From Gonapodya prolifera JEL478 (taxonomy: Eukaryota > Monoblepharomycota > Monoblepharidomycetes > Monoblepharidales > Gonapodyaceae): a stretch of DNA of 64,000 nt. The translations under genes and the position numbers were made by a program. The stretch lies in contig KQ965741.1 of the NCBI GenBank assembly GCA_001574975.1, positions 1 through 64,000 of the forward strand, read 5' to 3'. Below are positions 11,343-22,345 of this stretch, piece by piece. Position 1 is the stretch's first letter; each line of letters starts with the position of its first letter. Under the pieces are notes generated by a model. The model made no database searches. It had not been told where the DNA came from and saw only the letters and a program-made list of their open reading frames with translations.

Positions 11343-11678
11343 CTCTGAATGACCTTCCCTCTCGATGCGCTCTCAATGGTTGTTGATGGCTTGGCAGGAT
11401 TCCAAAAGAAAGTGGTCGGTTCAAAACAACGACAAATGTCCATCAGTTCTCGAACCGCCAATCAATCGATTCCTGAATGTGAAATTTACTAGTTGTTTCC
11501 TTACCTGTTACAGCCACTTCGTTGTCCGATCCACCTCTGTCACTTCGGCCTTTCCGTGTGTCAGTGTGTGGTGAGTCCTTGAAAAAAAGGACTAAAGAAC
11601 TTTCTCTAACACTTTATTTCCTCCTTTCTTTTTCCTTTCTTCCATGAGTAATTATACAGGCATATTTCTATCCCTCCT
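11343..11678. other. intergenic
   Basis: This separates the start of the coiled-coil gene from the stop of the seven-TM gene, both on the minus strand. It holds a T/C-rich tract around 11610-11645, suggestive of 3' flanking sequence, and no gene that I can support. Confidence 0.4.
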
Positions 11679-12909
11679 TCAGACTGACTGTCTTGGTGCG
11701 CCGTCCTTGTCGAGTGTCCCCCTTCGCGGCATCATGCCTTGCTGGCTCACGCTCGAGCGAGTTCCTCCGGACTGAAGCACAGTGGCTGGTGCAGCTGCCT
11801 TTTGGAGCTCAGACGCAAAGACGCGCATGTATGTGCAGTAAATGAGATCCGCCATGAGCTGGGCTCCCCAGACAACAATAAAATAGTTGACAGGATCTGC
11901 CTCCACCTATGAGGATATGTTTAAAAGTAAGGATGTGGTTAGAAGTATGGATATGGCTCCGAAAGTGGAACAAACTCACAACTCTGCGCACGATCCATTG
12001 CAGCATGTCAACTGTCATGACAAGAGTACTACTGGCGAACAGTGTCAAGGTAGCGGCAAGCCGTGAGCCTCCTGCAAGAAAAGATGGGGAGTTCGAGCTG
12101 CAGGAATCCAAGAGATGTCTCGTTTTACCTGATGATGCATGAGCATTACTTGTTGTACTTGTCACGCCGGTGAGTGATTTGGCGTAATAGTCACGCAGGT
12201 AATATACGTGCATGACAAGAAACACGAGGTTCACGAGGGCACCGGATGCCACCGATAAGTCGTTGAACACTCCGGCACTTGCTGGTGGGACTGGAGCGCA
12301 CAAACGGGGAAGGGCTCGCACGCCAGAGAGGTATGAGCAATATCTAAATTAAAGTTTTTGTTTAGTGCCGTCGACAGAAGAACGTGCGATCGCGCTGCTT
12401 ACGTGATAAACATGATGGATGCAAAAGTGATGAGCACAATGTTCACTCCCAAAACCCATTTATTTTTTGTTGACAGCGCCCAAATTCGAAGAGTATACGT
12501 CGCCCATTTACCAAAGGTGCCTATCCACCAGAGATAACATCCAAGACTTGACAGTGAGGTTGGGAACGGAGGAAGGGCGCCGAAGGTCAGCCGCAGTGCT
12601 CCCAGAAGTAGATTCCCTCCACCATTCAAATCGAAGGTTTGAGCCCACCAGATTCCCGGATTTGCATGTCAGATTGTTTGACAAGAACACTGTTAGCGCG
12701 GACATCATCGATGCGACCAAGCTGGTCAGACTGAGCATTCTGAGCGCCACGGGTAACACTGCAAGATCATTAAGGAAGGTGGCAAGGATGACCGTTTGAG
12801 CGGAAAAGCTGGCCAGCGTGATCGAGTTTACGTAGACTTGAAGCTGAATCGGGACATCGGTGGGGTCAACTGGAAAGGGAGCATCCGAGAACGGATTCCC
12901 GGTAGACAT
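11679..12909 (-). CDS. seven-transmembrane integral membrane protein, function unknown
   Basis: The ATG at 12909 gives a soluble leader (MSTGNPFSDAPFPVDPTDV) followed by about seven hydrophobic helices spread over several exons. Examples are SITLASFSAQTVILATFL, LSLTSLVASMMSALTVFL, LGCYLWWIGTFGKWATYTL, WVLGVNIVLITFASIMFI, ASGALVNLVFLVMHVYYL, LAATLTLFASSTLVMTVDML and NYFIVVWGAQLMADLIY. The C-terminal tail is polar with Ser/Thr/Gln (ending GAPRQSV). The seven-TM layout recalls fungal GPCR-like or DUF-type membrane proteins, but I see no diagnostic motif. It is divergently arranged with the small gene at 13066, with a shared promoter of only about 156 bp. Confidence 0.7.
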
Positions 12910-13065
12910 GTTGATTCAGGGCTGCAGTGTGAACTATGTGGGATAGAATTGATTGCGTCGGGACTTAAAAACTCGTCGGCGGGAGTTTGGATGAAGGGAA
13001 ACGATCAGGCAGCGTTTGATGTCCACGGTGCAAACTGTTTGTCTTTGGTCAGAAACGGAACAGAA

Positions 13066-13600
13066 ATGACCTCTCAAAGCGCAGCTAGCATTCAACCCGT
13101 TTTACAAGACCCCATAAAGAGCCCGTCGTCCTTGAATCGCCGCAACTCGGACGGCTCGCTCTCTTCCGGACCTCCGACGCCAACAGCCGAGTCATCTCCG
13201 CATGTCGCCAAGGGGAAGCACACGTTCGACACGTGGCACGACAAGTACGCTGGAGCTATAAAGTGCGTTTTAATGGGGCAGTTGGGTTGCGATCGATCAC
13301 ATGACTCAGTTGTGGAACGGGAGCTGACGTCATTGCGATCCCCCACACGCAAAAAATTTATCCAGGCTTCGCAGAGGGAGTGGAACCTGGGGTTCGGGCT
13401 ACAAGTGGACGAGCGTCTCTTCGACATGCCAGACCGTCGGCGAACAGGCCTCGTCACCGGGAACCCCGCCCGCAGCCGGAGCCACCGAGACGCCGGCGAA
13501 CGAGAAGCACCCACGCAAAATGAGCCTTGGAGATTTCTTCAGGGGGGAGATGAGTGTCGTGCCGGACGATCCGTTCGATGTCAGGTATCTCACGATTTGA
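13066..13600 (+). CDS. small Ser/Pro-rich conserved-looking protein, function unknown
   Basis: Exon 1 (13066-13262) starts MTSQSAASIQPVLQDPIKSP and contains Ser-Pro and Thr-Pro sites, followed by HTFDTWHDKYAGAIK. A 103-bp intron (13263-13365) joins in phase to exon 2, which reads LRRGSGTWGSGYKW and ends FFRGEMSVVPDDPFDVRYLTI. The protein is about 140 residues. The clean phase across the intron and the sharp change from disordered to compact aromatic sequence support a real gene. No domain is recognised. The many S/T-P sites suggest a phosphorylated regulatory protein, which is only an inference. A GT inside DVR|GTATCT could be an additional donor, making the end uncertain. Confidence 0.6.
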
Positions 13601-13815
13601 GTGAGTGTGGAACAAGCCATAGCTTGAATCGCGTTGGCACCGACCGATTGGATCCATTTCTGACAGGTCATTCATGCTTGTCGAGATGTACATAGGGATT
13701 TGAGAGATTCGTTTTTCTGAGAAATGTTCAATGATGTGCAATTTTGCAATAAACGCTCCTCATCACATAATTGAAGTCGCATTCCATTGGCAATTGAATA
13801 GCATTTAAAAAATGA

Positions 13816-14961
13816 CTACATCTCAGTCTTCTTCCCCCACTCTGCGAGTCCTCGAATGTACTCCCCGACCCATTTCCCATGGTACTTCAACCCATCCGCC
13901 GTCTGCTCCTCCTTAGGATCCTCTACCGTTCTCCACTTCAAAAACTCGTCCGCCCTCACACCACCGGGGGCATCGAGGAGTCCCACCGCGATACTCGCGT
14001 CTGCGGCAAGACGGTCATCAAAGTGGAATACGGTCGCCCCGCACACGCCGCAAAACGTGCGCGTGACGTGGTTAGACGATTTGTACGATTTGGAGGTTCC
14101 GAGGGCGCTGAGTTGGGCGGGGTTCATGGGGGCGGTAGGGGGCTGGTCCGTGAGGGTGATGGCGTCCAGGGGAACGTAGAACCATTGCGCGACAAAGACG
14201 CCCGCGGCGAGCCGGCATGAGTCGCAGTAGCAGTTGCACGCGAACCATTTCGTCCTGTCATGGTGCGGCAACAGGCTTTTTGCGACAAGTGTGGTTCCCG
14301 GAGGAAGGTCCTTGACTGGGTCTGGGCGCCTCACGAAAAAGCGCACGCCGCCGCAGTGGCAGTGAGCTGTGATGTGAGCTGATTGGTTGGGCGCACCAGT
14401 GGTGGCTAGGTCCGTGGATGCGGAGTCCTGCTCGTCTGACGGATCCCAACACTTCATCGACGGTCTCCACCACGCAGTCGTGCCGCCGTCTTTCACATGC
14501 TTGGAAAAAACATGCACGCGCACGTCGAAAACGGACTCCGCTCCCTTGGTTGAGGAGAGCTCTGTGGTCGAAGCGTCCCTAACATCTTCAAGGCCATCCA
14601 CGGACTCCACAATTGCAGTGGAGACAAAATACCCTCCGTCGTCCAGGCCATAGTCCAGAACGTGTGTGCCGCAGGTGCCGCAGAACATTCTGTCGAGATT
14701 ACGAGACGATCTGTATTTAACGCACTTATCAAGGGATGATGGGGGAATCCACACGGGTTCCGGCGAGGGTAGTTGCGCGTTGACGGTGAAAAGCGTCCCA
14801 TGCGTCCGTCTGCATATCGAGCAGTGGCAGACGTGCGTTGTGATGGGCAATGCAGTGGGGCTGGCTGATGTTTCGAATCGCACCGATTTGCAGAGACAGG
14901 CAAACACGATTCGCACGGATGGTGCATTAGGGTCAGACACGGATGACAAATGCGACGCCAT
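13816..14961 (-). CDS. tandem Gfa/CENP-V zinc-domain protein
   Basis: A single-exon gene. I prefer the ATG at 14961 (MASHLSSVSDPNAPS) because the domain begins immediately after it. Two copies of the Gfa (glutathione-dependent formaldehyde-activating, CENP-V) fold are present. The first has FACLCKSVRF, HVCHCSICRRTHG and FCGTCGTHV. The second has AHCHCGGVRFF, CNCYCDSCRLAAG and FCGVCGATVFH. Each carries the cysteine sets that bind zinc in the family. The family includes S-hydroxymethylglutathione synthase and CENP-V, but most fungal members have unknown substrates. The protein is about 381 residues, twice the usual single-domain size. The gene diverges from the hydrolase gene at 15292. Confidence 0.85.
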   Translation of the reverse strand: MASHLSSVSDPNAPSVRIVFACLCKSVRFETSASPTALPITTHVCHCSICRRTHGTLFTVNAQLPSPEPVWIPPSSLDKCVKYRSSRNLDRMFCGTCGTHVLDYGLDDGGYFVSTAIVESVDGLEDVRDASTTELSSTKGAESVFDVRVHVFSKHVKDGGTTAWWRPSMKCWDPSDEQDSASTDLATTGAPNQSAHITAHCHCGGVRFFVRRPDPVKDLPPGTTLVAKSLLPHHDRTKWFACNCYCDSCRLAAGVFVAQWFYVPLDAITLTDQPPTAPMNPAQLSALGTSKSYKSSNHVTRTFCGVCGATVFHFDDRLAADASIAVGLLDAPGGVRADEFLKWRTVEDPKEEQTADGLKYHGKWVGEYIRGLAEWGKKTEM

Positions 14962-15291
14962 GGTGACGTTGGCTCGAGGCAGGAAGAGTGCAGGAAGGTG
15001 CAGGGGTGTGTTCGGCGGATAAACTCCACATTCTGGGCCTCGCGTGTCTTCGCATTTGTTGAAACCGCTCTGTTCTCCACACACGTAATGGCCAAACCCT
15101 AATCCAACTAACGTTACTTGCGCTCTCCTGCCAGAAAGTAAAAATTCTTATATATGTAGTTGTCTACTGTTGAAGTCCTCATCGCAGACAAGGAACCCCA
15201 GGGTATTGCGGCACCAAACATATCCGACCTCACCACAGAAATCGTCGATCCGGGACCTCCCTCTGTGCTGTCCGCTACCAATCCCACGGAA
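14962..15291. promoter_or_regulatory. divergent promoter region, Gfa protein / hydrolase
   Basis: There are 330 bp between two oppositely oriented start codons. It includes an AT-rich run near 15138-15158 (AAAATTCTTATATATG) that could act as a TATA-like element for the plus-strand gene. The function is inferred from gene orientation only. Confidence 0.4.
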
Positions 15292-16568
15292 ATGGCTCGC
15301 ATCAACTTCAAGATTCCCATCCCCGCACAAACGCAACACTTTCACGATCACGACGCGCGATTGGACTGCATCTTGGATATGGGAAAGCCCAACAACCCAC
15401 TTCCCGGCGCCGTAGTTGTGATGCTACAGTGAGCTCCCTCGATATCGGCGGGCGAGCGCGCGTCCTCATACAATCGGATGCTGATCTCGGAATGTAGCGG
15501 CGGTGGGGACCATCAGAGGGCCAAGTGGATTCAAACCCTCGTCAACGGACTTCCCTTCGACACGTGTACTTTAGATGCGCGAGGGATGGGCGAAAGCGAC
15601 GGACTGAGCGTCAGTTGCTGGCCATTCGACAAATCCTGCACTCATCTCATCCGATTCATGAAAACAACACCCAGACGTACTCGAACCACTACGAGGAAAC
15701 AGAAGACACAAAGGCCGTGATGGACCACCTCGCCAAGGAGTACGGCCTATGGACTCTGTGTCTCATCGGGCACAGCAAGGTGTGTGTCTCCTCCACTTTC
15801 CCCACTCCCTCGCGGTGGTCATACACGCGCCGTATCGATGTTCATCCATCCAGGGCGCCGGATCTACATTACTCCTTGCGGAGAAATACCCTCATTTGTT
15901 TCCCCCGCTCGTCATCTTCCTCAACTCCCTCTACTTCCTCAATGGGAGGCCGGAACGCCTTGCCGACCGAACGTTTTCGAAATGGCAACTCTGGAATGAC
16001 GTAAGTGACGTTTTGTTCACTACCTACAGATCCATTTCAGAATGTTCCCCACCAAAGGTGCGAACAAAAGGTCCGCAAGAACAGTCCAAATACCGCCACA
16101 AGGGCAAGATTTTGCCCTACATTGTCGTCAAGCAGGACCTTGATATTCGTGAGACAATGGTGCCGTTTCATTTCCCCTCCATCCTATTTCGTTCCCACCC
16201 GTGCTCACTCCCTACTCGCTACCCCTCAGGACCTAGACGCGGCAGCACGTCGTGTACCTCCCCACGTTCGAGTCCTCAACATCACCGGTGAGAAAGACCC
16301 CATCGCTCCTCCGGAGGATGTTCGCGAGTGGGACACACCCTTCTTGGCCACGTCTTCCGTGGCCGGTCGAAACACCATGGCTGTGCTCAAGGGAGTGGCG
16401 CACACGTATCGCGAAAAGGCGGAGCAGGATGCGTTGACGAAGGAATGTCGGGACTGGTTATTAAAGTGGGCCCCTGTTGTTGCGTTGGAGCGCAAAAAGC
16501 AGGGTTTGCCGGTGGGCTTTCTAAACGGCGGCGGTCGTGGTGGTGCTAGTAAGGTTTCCCGATTGTAA
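15292..16568 (+). CDS. alpha/beta hydrolase (S33/KANL3-Tex30-like)
   Basis: The ATG at 15292 gives MARINFKIPIPAQTQ. Exon 1 ends at 15428 in VVML, and exon 2 (from 15498) continues HGGGDHQRAKWIQTLVN, the oxyanion-hole loop. Later come LDARGMGESDG and the nucleophile elbow LIGHSKGAGSTLLLAEK, which is split by an intron at GHSK. The acid loop is VRVLNITGEKDPIAPPED and the histidine loop GVAHTYREKAEQ. Ser, Asp and His form a plausible triad. A C-terminal basic tail follows. Five or six exons can be joined in phase. The family covers cytosolic esterases, peptidases and thioesterases; the substrate cannot be predicted. The end converges on MTR10, with only about 100 bp between the stop codons. Confidence 0.85.
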
Positions 16569-16669
16569 ACAAATTAATGGATGCCCCGTGAGGTATTCGA
16601 GAACGTTGTGAAAAGCGAAGTATCGATATTAAATGTTTCAACCTTCGTTCTTGTATGCAATCACCAAGC

Positions 16670-19600
16670 CTAAGTTCGATCACCACCAGTGCCCCGTCTT
16701 ACCCTCGCGCTGAGATTTCGCCGACGATACGAGGCCGAAAAGTCCTGCACTGCATGCTGTAAGGTTCTTGGAGGGTTCTCGGAAATGGAGCTGCGCAAGT
16801 CCGGTGGGAAGAACATCAGACGACGCCCATGAAACGATCGCAGCGATTCACTTACGTCGCCACTTTGCTCACAAATTCTGCTTTCTCGTCCGGTACTGCA
16901 TGGCCCTCGGGTATGCTCGTAATCATGGCCTCCACCCACCGCAACGTCTCTCCCGGGAACACCTCGTTCATGGCCTTGAGCAGGTCCGCCACCTCCCGCA
17001 CGTTGTCACGCGGCAGTGTTACCAACAGGGCCTGCACCAGCATTCCCGTGAACGCAGGCATCTGGGGTCGTAGCGCGTCCTTGACGGGTTCGACAATGGC
17101 GGGGAAAGGGATGACGTTGGGGGAGAGTTGGTGGAAGAGCTTGCCGAAGAAGGTAAGAACCTCCAGGGACGCTTCTGGATGTTCGGAATGGAGACAGTGG
17201 ATGCCGCACTGGAAGACGGAGAGGACCAAGTCGACGTTGGGAAGAAAGGCAGTGGGGAGCTTCTTGATTGCTACAGTCGCTGTCATGAAATACTCCTCGA
17301 TATCTTTGGCGTGACGTTGTCCGTCGCCGGGTCGAGGATGTTAAGATCACTCGATCAAACGCAAAACGCCCAAGACCGCACTCACCGTCCGAGACATCAG
17401 ATAATTTCGATTGCTGAATGATCACAAACGTCGTCCTGCTCACAGTTCTAAACAGTTCGACCATGGACGACCCTTCCGCAGACCCTTCGACTCCGTACAC
17501 GTCGATAGCGGTTTTGCACACCCACAGGTAACAAGGAAACTGAGTTGCTTCATAAAGGGCCACGGCGCGGTTGATGATTTCCGGAAGGAGGGGAAGGAGG
17601 AAAGCGCGGTAGGTACGCATGGTGCCAACGAGGAGACGGCAAAGAGCCCGCGAAAGACGTGTCGCACCAAACTTTGCGAGCAGAGTGGTGATGACAGGCC
17701 AAAGTTGCCGAAGAACCTCGACTCCCGGATGAGGATCTGTAGGGTTCGGAGGGTCGGTGGTTGCCGTCTTGACGTATGTGTTGTATTGGTCCACCAGATC
17801 TGCACGAAAACAGTTCAGATTGAGGACTATAGCAACCATCACCCCCCCAAAAACACAGTTGTTTCTCGGTTCAACTCACCGGACGCTTCAATTAAAACCG
17901 CTCTCTCTTCCTCCTGTCCCTGAGGAACGCCCACCTCGGCAATCTCATGCAACCTTCTCGCAATTGGCAGGCAGAAGTCCTGAAGACGGCCTTGTTGTTG
18001 GGAAAGCGGGAGAGCTGCGACGATGTTGGACATAGCCTCCGTCAACCGGACACGATCGTCCGATGACAAGGTCGATACAACCGTGTGATAGAATTTGGAG
18101 AGTTCATCGATGTGTGGAACGAGATGCTTGAAACAGTCAACGGCGGTTGTACGGGAACGAGTAAGGAACTCGTGTAGAGCACTCACACCTTTAGAAAACT
18201 CACCTCTCCACAACTCTCGCAAAGAAACAGGTACGATTGCGTCGCGGCACTTTTCAAATCCTGGTCCGCCCCTTCGAAACCCCCGCAGACATACGTCAAC
18301 TGCCATGGGATGAAGCTCGGATTGCGTGCCGTCCACTCAGCATACCGCCCAATCACAAGCACAGCCGCGTAGCGTACTTTGGGATGGTTGGGAAGGTGAG
18401 GAATCATGGACATGATGCGCGGCATAATGGTGGCTTCGGTTGCGGGCACCTTTGCTCCAAGTGCTCGCAGAGCGAATAGAGGGGCTTCAACATCTGGCCA
18501 TGGCGTATCAGCTGCGAGAGGTGCCGGGGTCGCTCCGCCGGGCGTTCCATCGGCTCCGGCGCCGGCGTACCTGCACAAAATCTGAAACGGCACCCCGAGG
18601 GCCTCCACAGGTCCCAAAACGACACAGCAGTCCTTGAGCACGTCACCCATCTCATGACGGAATTCTCTAAAGTCGTCCCGATCCTGTGCCGTCCACCCAG
18701 AGGCGTCGCGAGGGTAGTGAATGTGGCCAACCATTGCGCCAATCAAGTGGCGGTACACCGGGGCACATCGAGCGCGCAGCTGAGGGTCATCGGCGGCAAA
18801 CCGAGCCAGCTCGTACCAGAACTGGAACGTCACCTTGGCTACCTCCGTGTCTGAGGCCGCGGCGCAACGCAGCACGCACTCCACAAGTTGAGACTCCTCC
18901 TCCCACCGTGCGGCGATGAGCTTTACGTACGATGTACCAGCCTCAGTGAATACTCTGGCATAACCCCGCATCCGTTCTGAGTCGTCCCGATCCAGCTCCA
19001 GTCTTGGAGCGAGTTCGGCAAGTTTCTGGTGGATGCGAGCGACCAAGGGGCCGTGCTTGGTCGCATCGCGGGATCGGTGTATAATCTCCTCCAAGGCATC
19101 GACCGCGGCATCAAACAGAGCGTCGGATGGGAGGGCGTCGAATAGGAGGTCGCAGAGTGGAGATGGGGGGTGGATGAGGTGGAGAGGGATGTCACCGGAA
19201 TAGATCCAGGCTTTCAAGCAAGTGAAGACACGGAGCGCCAAGGGAGAGGCATTGCCTAAAGTGAAGAGACAAGGAGCAGAGGACGATGCACGTGAGAACT
19301 TGAATTCAGTATCACAATCCATCGTCCCCTAGCATCCAGGATTCCACAATCACATCGCCAACCACACACATCAACTCCGTTTGCTGGAACGCTCCCCCCG
19401 CCCTCCGAAATCAACATCTTTATCGAACCCACTCGGAACTTACGCACCAGCTTTGGCGAAAAAGGTCATGAGCAACTGCAACACCTCTCCTGAATGCTTC
19501 ATCATGACTTGATCCTGACGCGCGCTCAACTCTTTCTTTTCCATTGGGATCCTCGAGTCGTAGAACTCCTCGGCTAGTGCAGCCAACCACTCCAACAAAA

Positions 19601-20642
19601 CCTCCCCGTCACGGCCCACCCTGTCGTCTCCTGCACCGGCTGTCCCTGCCGCCGCTCCAAACTCGGCCACCACGTCTCCGACGGGATCCTCCCACTCCCG
19701 CTGTTGCACCGCCAAGTCCGCAAGCCCCACGGCGAGTTGTCGAGTCACACCTGCAGGGAAAGGTGCACGCAGAAAATGGAACAACGTTGGGCGGAGTGAT
19801 GAGCGCTCGGCTTGCGGAAGGGGTTTAAAATCGTAGATAATCTTTGTGCGTAGTGTTTGGGCCGCAAAGTATTGTACGTCAGTTGAGGAGCTTGGGTCAG
19901 AGAGGAGGTGAGCCGAGATAGACCAGGCTTCAGGCTGATAAGAAGGTGAGAAGCGGATACAAGCGAGCCGTCGTTAGAGAACCAGTGGTCCGGGATACAC
20001 ATTGACAAAAGGGAGTGCCAAGTGCTCCATCGGAAAGTCATGCGGAGATTCCCCGTAGACCACAGAAGCGAACGACAACACGAGCGTGCGTTACACTTTA
20101 CTTTCGAGAAGTGTTTCCACGTTTCCATTGTGGAGAGTGGAGCTGCCATCCCCCCCAGCTCACAAGAAAAACAATAAGGGCGATACGAGAACTTGAAATG
20201 CGTTCTTTTGTTTCCACGATAATTTGAGCCCGGATTCAGATTACGAATCACTGGTGGTGAGCGTGATCTCTTCGAATGTGAGTAGAACGGTTCTCCTGAA
20301 TCCCTTCCAGAAATTTCCACAGTCTTCCCTTGCAAAGTACCACGACAGAACGATGAATATCGGTTCGCGATGGTCATGATCCCGGATTAACTGCTGTATC
20401 CATGATGTTCGCAACGAATCGAACTGGAGAAGATCGGAGCCCAACCCAATCGCCTCCGTTTCCCCCACTTCCCCGCACGCCCCAGCCCCACGCACCGTCT
20501 TCTGGAAGTCCTCCAAGAACAAATCCGCCTCTCGCTTTCCGTTCTTGTCGCCGTGGTACAACGTGTTGAGCGCGGCCACCACTTTTCCGGCCAAGTCGGC
20601 CATCGGTGGGGCTAGGGTAAGCGAAGACGCGGACGACATCAT
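16670..20642 (-). CDS. MTR10: nuclear import receptor, MTR10 / transportin-3 family
   Basis: The start is the double ATG at 20642 (MMSSASSLTLAPPMADL); the upstream frame lacks an ATG. An N-terminal helix (VVAALNTLYHGDKNGKREA) precedes an intron of roughly 540 bp. The exon after it reads AWSISAHLLSD and YFAAQTLRTKI, the Crm1/importin-beta N-terminal signature of this family. A long array of HEAT-like helices follows, including VTFQFWYELARFA, LPLSQQQGRLQDFCLPIA and FGATRLSRALCRL. The C-terminus ends with an FSASYRRRN-type motif like human TNPO3. The family imports SR proteins and other RS-domain cargo into the nucleus under Ran control. About seven exons are present. No internal break was seen. 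Confidence 0.9.
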
Positions 20643-20895
20643 CACGTGAGCTGTCGGCGGTCGAAAGAAGGACGCCGTCGAATGGTGGTGGCGATGGGGT
20701 GAGTTGGAGAAGAGTGGGCTGTCGCAACTGCTGTTTCCCTTCTGATCACGCAAAAGGCAATGGGTGGCGTATTAACGAGGCCTATACGGAGAGGCTCGTG
20801 TGCTTGGACGAAATGGACACTTGGGGATGGCCCGATGTAGGTTCTGAGTGTAAAACTATGAGGATGAATTGAAGTTGTAAATCATTACTATAATA
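20643..20895. promoter_or_regulatory. MTR10 upstream region
   Basis: Sequence between the MTR10 start codon and MITE copy 2. Promoter role is inferred from position; no motif is assigned. Confidence 0.3.
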
Positions 20896-21106
20896 GGGAC
20901 CTTGCGCAAAATATCATTCGGCACTTTTCACTGATGTCAAACAATTTGCCAAGACATAGGGTGAGAAACTTGGGTATGAGGATAAATTCTAATATGTTTT
21001 AATTAATAGTTTAGAGTATACTTGATGAAGCTGCTCCTTCAATGGAGGAGAATAACAATTTTTTACATGAGTCAAAATTGCTGAAGGAAATTCTGCGCAA
21101 GGTCCC
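20896..21106 (-). mobile_element. MITE copy 2 (211 bp, inverted relative to copy 1)
   Basis: It begins GGGACCTTGCGCAAAAT and ends TTCTGCGCAAGGTCCC, with TA on both sides (20894-20895 and 21107-21108). Its reverse complement matches copy 1 along the whole 211 bp with few differences. It sits upstream of the MTR10 gene. Confidence 0.9.
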
Positions 21107-21568
21107 TAATAATGTCCCAATTTCATTCCTTTTTTTTTTTTTTGAAGCATCATCCATACGCGACCCCTTCTTGTTGCACGACAGTCCAACGTCTCTCTTC
21201 GCCAACCGGTACGCGCCTCCTGCTCGTGGGTTTATATCTATTATATGTTTTCTGCACACCCCTCGAGCAAAGCGAAGTGGCTGCGCTTCACAGCTGAGAT
21301 GTCCAAGTGACTCGACGCAGGGCAATTTGGCACTTGGCAATTTCTTTGGGTAGGGGGGTGGGGCGGCGGGGATGATTTAGAACTGGGTTAGGTCAGGACA
21401 TGAAGGGCAAGTTGAAAGTGCTTATTGTGCGCTATAGCAAGGCGCAGCCTTCAGGGACCGAGTGATTGCACGAGAAGGAGACTGGACTCGGCTCAGCGAA
21501 TCATCATGGTTGTGTACCAGATGAAGGGTGGTGGCACTCGATTTTGATTCGGACACGCTGCGGAAGCA
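21107..21568. other. no gene resolved
   Basis: This contains a T-rich run (about 21128-21142) next to the MITE and otherwise no open frame that I can support. Confidence 0.4.
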
Positions 21569-22345
21569 CTAAAACACTAATTGCGGTTGCACAATTTCGA
21601 GGGCAGCATTTACAGATGTGCTGCAAATGTAAGGGTGCCAGATTTTTGCCCACCCCAACACTTGGGCACCCCTCACTCCAGTACCGTACCCCCGACAACC
21701 CTCGTGCCAGCCACATACGTCGCCACGGTGATACCTCCCGCGACGGCCCCAGTCCACGCGCCCGTCCCGAACGGCTCCCCCACCTCCTCTCTCCTGGAAT
21801 GGCACTCTCCCCAGATCAACTCCAACACCTCCGCAGTCCTCCCTCTCGAGACGCTCCATATAGCAAACCACCTTCGCTTTGTCTGTCCACGCCCCCACCA
21901 CCACCGCCGCCGCCCCGGGGCGCGCATGCTCCTTCCGATCGGCGGCGTGCAGTTGCAACACCTGCTTGACCCATGCAAGACGTGTTGACCTTTCGGGCAC
22001 CGTGGTGATGTCTGCTGTCGTTCCAGTGGTCTTGCGGCGCTCACTGCCAGGGCTGCCCCAGGCGTATGTAGCTGAGAGATCTGCGGAGTGGGCGGAGCAC
22101 AGGCAGATACATACAAGTAGATGGTATGTAGTGATGGTAGTGTGAGGCTTTTTGGAAGCGGAGCTGAGATTGAAGAGCTGGTAGATGAACACAAGAGGAA
22201 GTGCCGGAGAGGTAGTCTCGCTTTGGCAGGTTGGCGGTGGGCATGATTGAGATGGAGGACGAGTGGACAGGCCCAACCTGACGTAGCGACTGATGTGGAG
22301 TGTATGCACCGCTGAACCTATTGAAATTGTACGGCGACCAGACAT
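21569..22345 (-). CDS. uncertain coding-like region, family unknown
   Basis: A minus-strand frame opens with an ATG at 22345 (MSGRRTISIGSAVHTL) and stays open to 21569. The middle part (WVKQVLQLHAADRKEHARP then AAAVVVGAWTDKAKVVCY) uses mostly G/C in third codon positions, like the real genes nearby. A second frame (21860-21673) has the same bias and reads FGTGAWTGAVAGGITVATYV, so the true gene probably switches frame through an intron that I could not place. No domain is recognised. It may also be a decayed gene. Confidence 0.3.
   Translation of the reverse strand: MSGRRTISIGSAVHTLHISRYVRLGLSTRPPSQSCPPPTCQSETTSPALPLVFIYQLFNLSSASKKPHTTITTYHLLVCICLCSAHSADLSATYAWGSPGSERRKTTGTTADITTVPERSTRLAWVKQVLQLHAADRKEHARPGAAAVVVGAWTDKAKVVCYMERLEREDCGGVGVDLGRVPFQERGGGGAVRDGRVDWGRRGRYHRGDVCGWHEGCRGYGTGVRGAQVLGWAKIWHPYICSTSVNAALEIVQPQLVF

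Noticed and set aside
15160-15291. Upstream extension of the hydrolase reading frame
   Set aside because: It would need a TTG start; the first ATG at 15292 directly precedes the conserved N-terminal strand.
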